This document shows positions 60,680 to 64,000 of a DNA stretch of 64,000 nucleotides, piece after piece. The notes beneath the pieces were generated by a model, which was not told the origin of the DNA, did no database searches, and saw nothing but the letters and a program-made list of their open reading frames with translations. The stretch is taken from contig NZ_PUHY01000012.1 in NCBI RefSeq assembly GCF_002967765.1, positions 620,001 to 684,000 on the forward strand. The letters run 5' to 3'. Within the stretch, counting starts at the first letter, position 1. Each line of letters opens with the position of its first letter. Source of the DNA: Blastopirellula marina. GTDB lineage: Bacteria; Planctomycetota; Planctomycetia; Pirellulales; Pirellulaceae. A program made the translations under genes and the position numbers.

Positions 60680-63262
60680 ATGACTGAACCGAACGAATCG
60701 AACCCGCCAGAAGATCAACCAACTGGGGATGTCGAAAACAAGGAAGCCGCCAAGCAGGCAGAACAGGCCAAGGCAAATTCGGAATATGGTGCGACCGACC
60801 TTGAGCATCTCTCCGACCTGGAGCACGTTCGCGAACGACCGAGTATGTACATCGGTGACCGGTCGACACGCGGTTTTCACCACTTAGTTTACGAAGTGGT
60901 CGACAACTCGATCGACGAAGCGATGGCCGAGTTTGCGTCCAGCGTCATTGTGACGGTGCATAACGATAATTCGGTGACCGTAGAGGATGACGGCCGTGGC
61001 ATTCCGGTCGATCGTCACCCCCAGCTTTCCGAACAAGTCGGTCGAGACGTCTCGACCCTGGAAGGGGTGATGACGGTACTGAAGTTCGGCGGCAAGTTCA
61101 GCAAGGGTGCTTATCAGACATCAGGCGGTCTGCACGGTGTGGGTGTGACCGTGGTGAATTTCCTTTCCGAATGGTGTGAAGTCGAAGTTTACCGCGACGG
61201 GTTTGTCTGGCAGCAAGAATACGAACGGGGCGTTCCTCAAGGTCCCGTCCAAAAAGGCCAGCCAACCAAGAAGCGTGGTACCAAAACCACCTTCAAGCCC
61301 GATGGTCAGATCTTCAACGTCAGCAAGTTCAATCACGACACGCTGGCCAAACGCCTGCAGGAACTCGCTTTCTTGAATCGTGGCGTAATGATCATCTTCG
61401 TCGATGAACGAACGGGCGATCGAGACGAATTTAAGTACGAAAAGGGGATCATCGAGTACGTCGAACATCTCAACCGAGCGACGAACGCCCTGCATCCCGA
61501 CGTAATCTATTTAAACGGTATCACGGAAGGCGTCGGGTACGAGATTGCCCTGCAGTACAGCGAGGAGTACACGGAGAATCTTCATTCGTATGTGAATAAC
61601 ATCAATACGCATGAAGGAGGAACGCACGTCTCTGGTTTCAAGACGGCGCTTACTCGGACGTTGAATAACTACGCTAAGAAGGAAAACATGGTGAAGGACA
61701 TGGCCCTTTCGGGCGATGACTTCCGAGAAGGTCTGACGGTAATCATCAACACCCGGATTCCTGAACCGCAGTTTGAAGGTCAAACCAAGACCAAACTGGG
61801 CAATAGTGAAGTCGAAGGCTTTGTCAATTCAGCATTCGGTGAGTTCTTCAATAAGTACTTAGAAGAGAATCCCAAGGTCGCCAAGATCATCGTTCGGAAA
61901 GCCATGTTGGCTGGGCAAGCGCGCGAAGCAGCTCGTAAGGCTCGTGATCTGCTGCGTAATCGTAAGGACGCACTCGGTGGCGGTGGCATGCCGGGCAAGC
62001 TGCGAGATTGCATCAGCAAAGAGATGGAACGCTGCGAACTGTTCCTGGTGGAAGGTGACTCGGCCGGTGGTTCGGCCGAAGGGGGGCGTCTGCGAGACTT
62101 CCAGGCCATCTTGCCACTGCGAGGTAAGATCCTCAACGCCTATAAGGCTCGCGAAGACAAGGTGTTGGCGAACGAGGAAGTTCGCAGCATGTTCCAAGCA
62201 ATCGGCATTGGAATTGGTGCTGAGCAGGACATTAACAAGCGACGATACAACAAAGTGGTAATCATGACCGACGCCGACGTCGACGGTTCCCACATTCGTA
62301 CGCTATTGTTGTCGTTCTTCTACCGTCAGATGAACGAACTAGTCGCTGGCGGGCACGTTTACGTCGCCCAACCACCACTGTTCCGTGTTCTGCATAAGAA
62401 GCAAACTCGGTACGTGCAGACCGAAGAAGAGATGAAGACTCAACTTCTCGAAAACGGTTTGGCGGATTGTGCCTTCGTCGATGAAAACGACGAAATGATT
62501 GAAGGCGAGAAGATGGAAAAGCTGTGTCGCACTTTGGCACCGCTGGAAGAAGCCATTGTCGCCTTGGAACGCCGCGGAATTGGTTTGAAAATTCACGCAG
62601 TTCGCATGGATCCAACCACGAATAAACTGCCGGTCTTCCGCCTGGTGATTGGTCGTGAAGATCACTGGTTTGTCAGTAAGAAAGAGGTCGACGCATTCCT
62701 GGAAGAACGTGGACTTCTTGCGGAACCAGAAAGCAATCTGCCGGAAGCAGGTCCGATCGTCGATGGAGAAGTCGTTGATAGCGATGCGCCGGCCAGCGAA
62801 GGTCAGCCGGAAGCGGAACAAGATCCGAGCGAAGTTCCGCACGTCACCGAACTTCACGAAGTGCGAACGATTAACATCAAGCTCAGCGAGCTGGCAGAGT
62901 TGGGCTTCGATATTCAGGCATTGATTCCTCAAGAGCGAACAGGCAGTACCGAATCGCGTTACACGCTGCGTCGTGGCGAAACGGAAACTGGCCTGGAAGA
63001 TCTTCGCGGTCTGCTGGCCGCCGTTCGAAGTGCCGGTGAACGTGGCCTGCAAGTGACTCGCTTTAAAGGTTTGGGTGAAATGAACCCAGAAGAGCTTCGC
63101 GAAACGACGCTCGATCCACAGAACCGCACCTTGATGCAAGTCACCATGAGCGATGCGTCAGCCGCTGACGATATGTTCCGCATTTTAATGGGGGACAAAG
63201 TGGAGCCACGCCGCGAGTTCATCGAGAAGCACGCTTTGGACGTCCGTAACTTGGACGTGTAA
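60680..63262 (+). CDS. gyrB: DNA gyrase subunit B with acidic insertion
   Basis: An 860-residue ATPase subunit of DNA gyrase. The GHKL site is readable ('VVDNSIDEAMAEFA' near residue 75, 'VTVEDDGRGIPVD', 'GLHGVGVTVVNFLS'), as are the transducer and the TOPRIM domain with E458 in 'LVEGDSAGGSAEGG' and D531 in 'MTDADVDGSHIRTLL'. The C-terminus is 'GLQVTRFKGLGEMNPEELRE' to 'KHALDVRNLDV'. An acidic insertion at about 678-725 with SNLPEAGPIVDGEVVDSDAP lies after the TOPRIM core and makes it longer than most. Start ATG 60680. It supplies negative supercoiling. Confidence 0.96.
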   Translation: MTEPNESNPPEDQPTGDVENKEAAKQAEQAKANSEYGATDLEHLSDLEHVRERPSMYIGDRSTRGFHHLVYEVVDNSIDEAMAEFASSVIVTVHNDNSVTVEDDGRGIPVDRHPQLSEQVGRDVSTLEGVMTVLKFGGKFSKGAYQTSGGLHGVGVTVVNFLSEWCEVEVYRDGFVWQQEYERGVPQGPVQKGQPTKKRGTKTTFKPDGQIFNVSKFNHDTLAKRLQELAFLNRGVMIIFVDERTGDRDEFKYEKGIIEYVEHLNRATNALHPDVIYLNGITEGVGYEIALQYSEEYTENLHSYVNNINTHEGGTHVSGFKTALTRTLNNYAKKENMVKDMALSGDDFREGLTVIINTRIPEPQFEGQTKTKLGNSEVEGFVNSAFGEFFNKYLEENPKVAKIIVRKAMLAGQAREAARKARDLLRNRKDALGGGGMPGKLRDCISKEMERCELFLVEGDSAGGSAEGGRLRDFQAILPLRGKILNAYKAREDKVLANEEVRSMFQAIGIGIGAEQDINKRRYNKVVIMTDADVDGSHIRTLLLSFFYRQMNELVAGGHVYVAQPPLFRVLHKKQTRYVQTEEEMKTQLLENGLADCAFVDENDEMIEGEKMEKLCRTLAPLEEAIVALERRGIGLKIHAVRMDPTTNKLPVFRLVIGREDHWFVSKKEVDAFLEERGLLAEPESNLPEAGPIVDGEVVDSDAPASEGQPEAEQDPSEVPHVTELHEVRTINIKLSELAELGFDIQALIPQERTGSTESRYTLRRGETETGLEDLRGLLAAVRSAGERGLQVTRFKGLGEMNPEELRETTLDPQNRTLMQVTMSDASAADDMFRILMGDKVEPRREFIEKHALDVRNLDV

Positions 63263-63287
63263 GTCAGGCATGTTTTCATATGTCCAT

Positions 63288-63316
63288 AAAAAAAGGCCCA
63301 TCATCGATGGGCCTTT
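63288..63316. terminator. Bidirectional rho-independent terminator
   Basis: AAAAGGCCCAT (63291-63301) and ATGGGCCTTTT (63307-63317) arms around a short loop with A and T runs on both flanks, between the convergent stops of gyrB and the wall-type gene at 63340. Confidence 0.9.
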
Positions 63317-63339
63317 TTCATTTTGATTTTGGCTAACAA

Positions 63340-64000
63340 TTAGGTGCCGTCAGCGTCATTCAGTGATGGCTTACCGGTCTCGTCGCTATCACTCGGCGAT
63401 TCTTCTTTGTTGGCCATCGGGCTTTTATCAACCGATTCTTCTTTCGGCTCGACCTTACGATCGATTACCCCACCTTGTCGAACGGCTGGCGTTGGCTCAC
63501 TAGGTGTGACCACCGAACGACGTGTCGTCGTTGCCGGGGGTGCCGTGTAAACTGGGTTACCATAAGCATCCAGCGGGATACGCATGGTCACGGTTCGGGG
63601 TGTCCGCTTCGTGTAAGTGTACTGAACCCATTTCGGGTTAAGCTTTGTTTCCGTAACCGTGCTGGTTTCGGCGACCCACTTCTGGACCTTCACTTCGTAA
63701 GGCTCGACTTTTTCTTCGTACACCATTCGAGTCGTGGTGATCGGAACTTTTCGGACCACTTCTTCCGGAACCCATTTGCAGACCTTCACGGGAACGATGT
63801 TTTCAACGCGCTCCACAACTTGCTTCTGCACAGTCACGGGGATTTGGTTGACCTGCTGCACTTGTTCGTAGCGGGTCACATTGAAAGGAATGCGGCGAAC
63901 CTGAACTTCATCTTCGTAACGAACACGCTGCACAGGGACTTGCTGTGTGACTTGTGTCGGAACGTACTGGGTAGTCGGCACCTGCTGAGCGACCACATTA
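63340..64000 (-). CDS. Valine-rich YTV-type wall protein (3' part, cut by window end)
   Basis: The C-terminal 220 residues of a longer protein; the frame is open to base 64000 and the GTG at 63996 is not necessarily the start. The sequence is a run of degenerate Val/Gln/Tyr-rich repeats ('VAQQVPTTQYVPTQVTQQVP', 'QVNQIPVTVQKQVVERVENI', 'KVCKWVPEEVVRKVPITTTR', 'MVYEEKVEPYEVKVQKWVAE'), then a Ser/Thr/Glu-rich acidic tail. This resembles the YTV-type proteins described from planctomycete cell walls. One Cys (KVCKW) may form disulfide cross-links. It is convergent to gyrB. Confidence 0.72.
   Translation of the reverse strand, partial: NVVAQQVPTTQYVPTQVTQQVPVQRVRYEDEVQVRRIPFNVTRYEQVQQVNQIPVTVQKQVVERVENIVPVKVCKWVPEEVVRKVPITTTRMVYEEKVEPYEVKVQKWVAETSTVTETKLNPKWVQYTYTKRTPRTVTMRIPLDAYGNPVYTAPPATTTRRSVVTPSEPTPAVRQGGVIDRKVEPKEESVDKSPMANKEESPSDSDETGKPSLNDADGT

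Noticed and set aside
62339-63139. Minus-strand frame of 266 codons inside gyrB
   Set aside because: Antisense to the conserved end of gyrB; a typical long shadow of a GC-balanced gene.
1-64000. Search by eye for tRNA, rRNA, transposase, integrase or toxin-antitoxin genes
   Set aside because: None was recognised; absence of tRNA genes was not confirmed by a covariance search.

Overview
The window is bacterial chromosome, almost certainly from a planctomycete close to Pirellulales (Blastopirellula/Bremerella-like). This rests on family content rather than an rRNA gene, since no rRNA or tRNA gene was recognised. The planctomycete-typical content is: a DUF1559 prepilin-like protein paired with a small lipoprotein, a DUF1080 (3-keto-disaccharide hydrolase type) protein, a PEP-CTERM protein, many leucine-rich-repeat proteins with an N-terminal 'RRWLSFSxR' membrane anchor, valine-rich and Tyr/Thr/Pro-rich wall-type proteins, proteins starting M-[ND]-P-Y-x-S-P, and few long operons. 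No insertion sequence, prophage, CRISPR array or integrase was seen, so the region looks like vertically inherited chromosome.

Layout. 1-4.7 kb: the 3' part of moeA, a SnoaL-like protein, lnt, then a promoter-led pair of a coiled-coil membrane protein and an overlapping 52-residue membrane protein. 4.8-9.6 kb: a hypothetical protein, an orphan FixJ/LuxR-type response regulator with a perfect inverted repeat upstream, and two secreted low-complexity proteins. 9.7-15.6 kb: DUF1080 protein, diacylglycerol-kinase-like lipid kinase, secreted esterase, and an operon of a hypothetical protein with two membrane/LRR-like paralogues. 15.6-19.3 kb: a glycine-rich RRM protein, three FliL-like lipoproteins and scpB with a very acidic tail. 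19.5-26.7 kb: a DUF6985-like protein, a P3A proton ATPase, a thioredoxin/TPR protein and several small secreted proteins. 26.9-34.3 kb: an array of five LRR paralogues split by an opposing seven-bladed FG-GAP/VCBS propeller gene. 34.6-44.9 kb: a purple-acid-phosphatase-like enzyme, a DUF1963 protein, an operon of two SPFH proteins plus a small membrane protein, the DUF1559/lipoprotein unit, a DUF2569 protein and an EF-hand protein. 45.6-57.4 kb: an orphan TolC-like protein, a RibD/DHFR-like reductase, hypothetical membrane and secreted proteins, two DUF3592 paralogues, a tandem UspA protein, the PEP-CTERM protein and a cysteine desulfurase.

57.4-63.3 kb is the replication-origin neighbourhood: dnaA, a 428-bp non-coding gap, dnaN, a DUF721/DciA-like gene and gyrB, all on the plus strand. 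The gap ends, just before dnaN, with a DnaA-box-like 9-mer, a GC-rich block, a run of four ACT (AGT on the other strand) triplets and an AT-richer stretch. This is the layout of a bacterial basal unwinding system and is the strongest regulatory signal in the window. The DnaA protein lacks domain I. The window ends inside a valine-rich wall-type protein gene.

Most start codons below were chosen by eye from ribosome-binding-site quality, signal-peptide position and operon overlap. Family names come from recognisable motifs, not from a database search.
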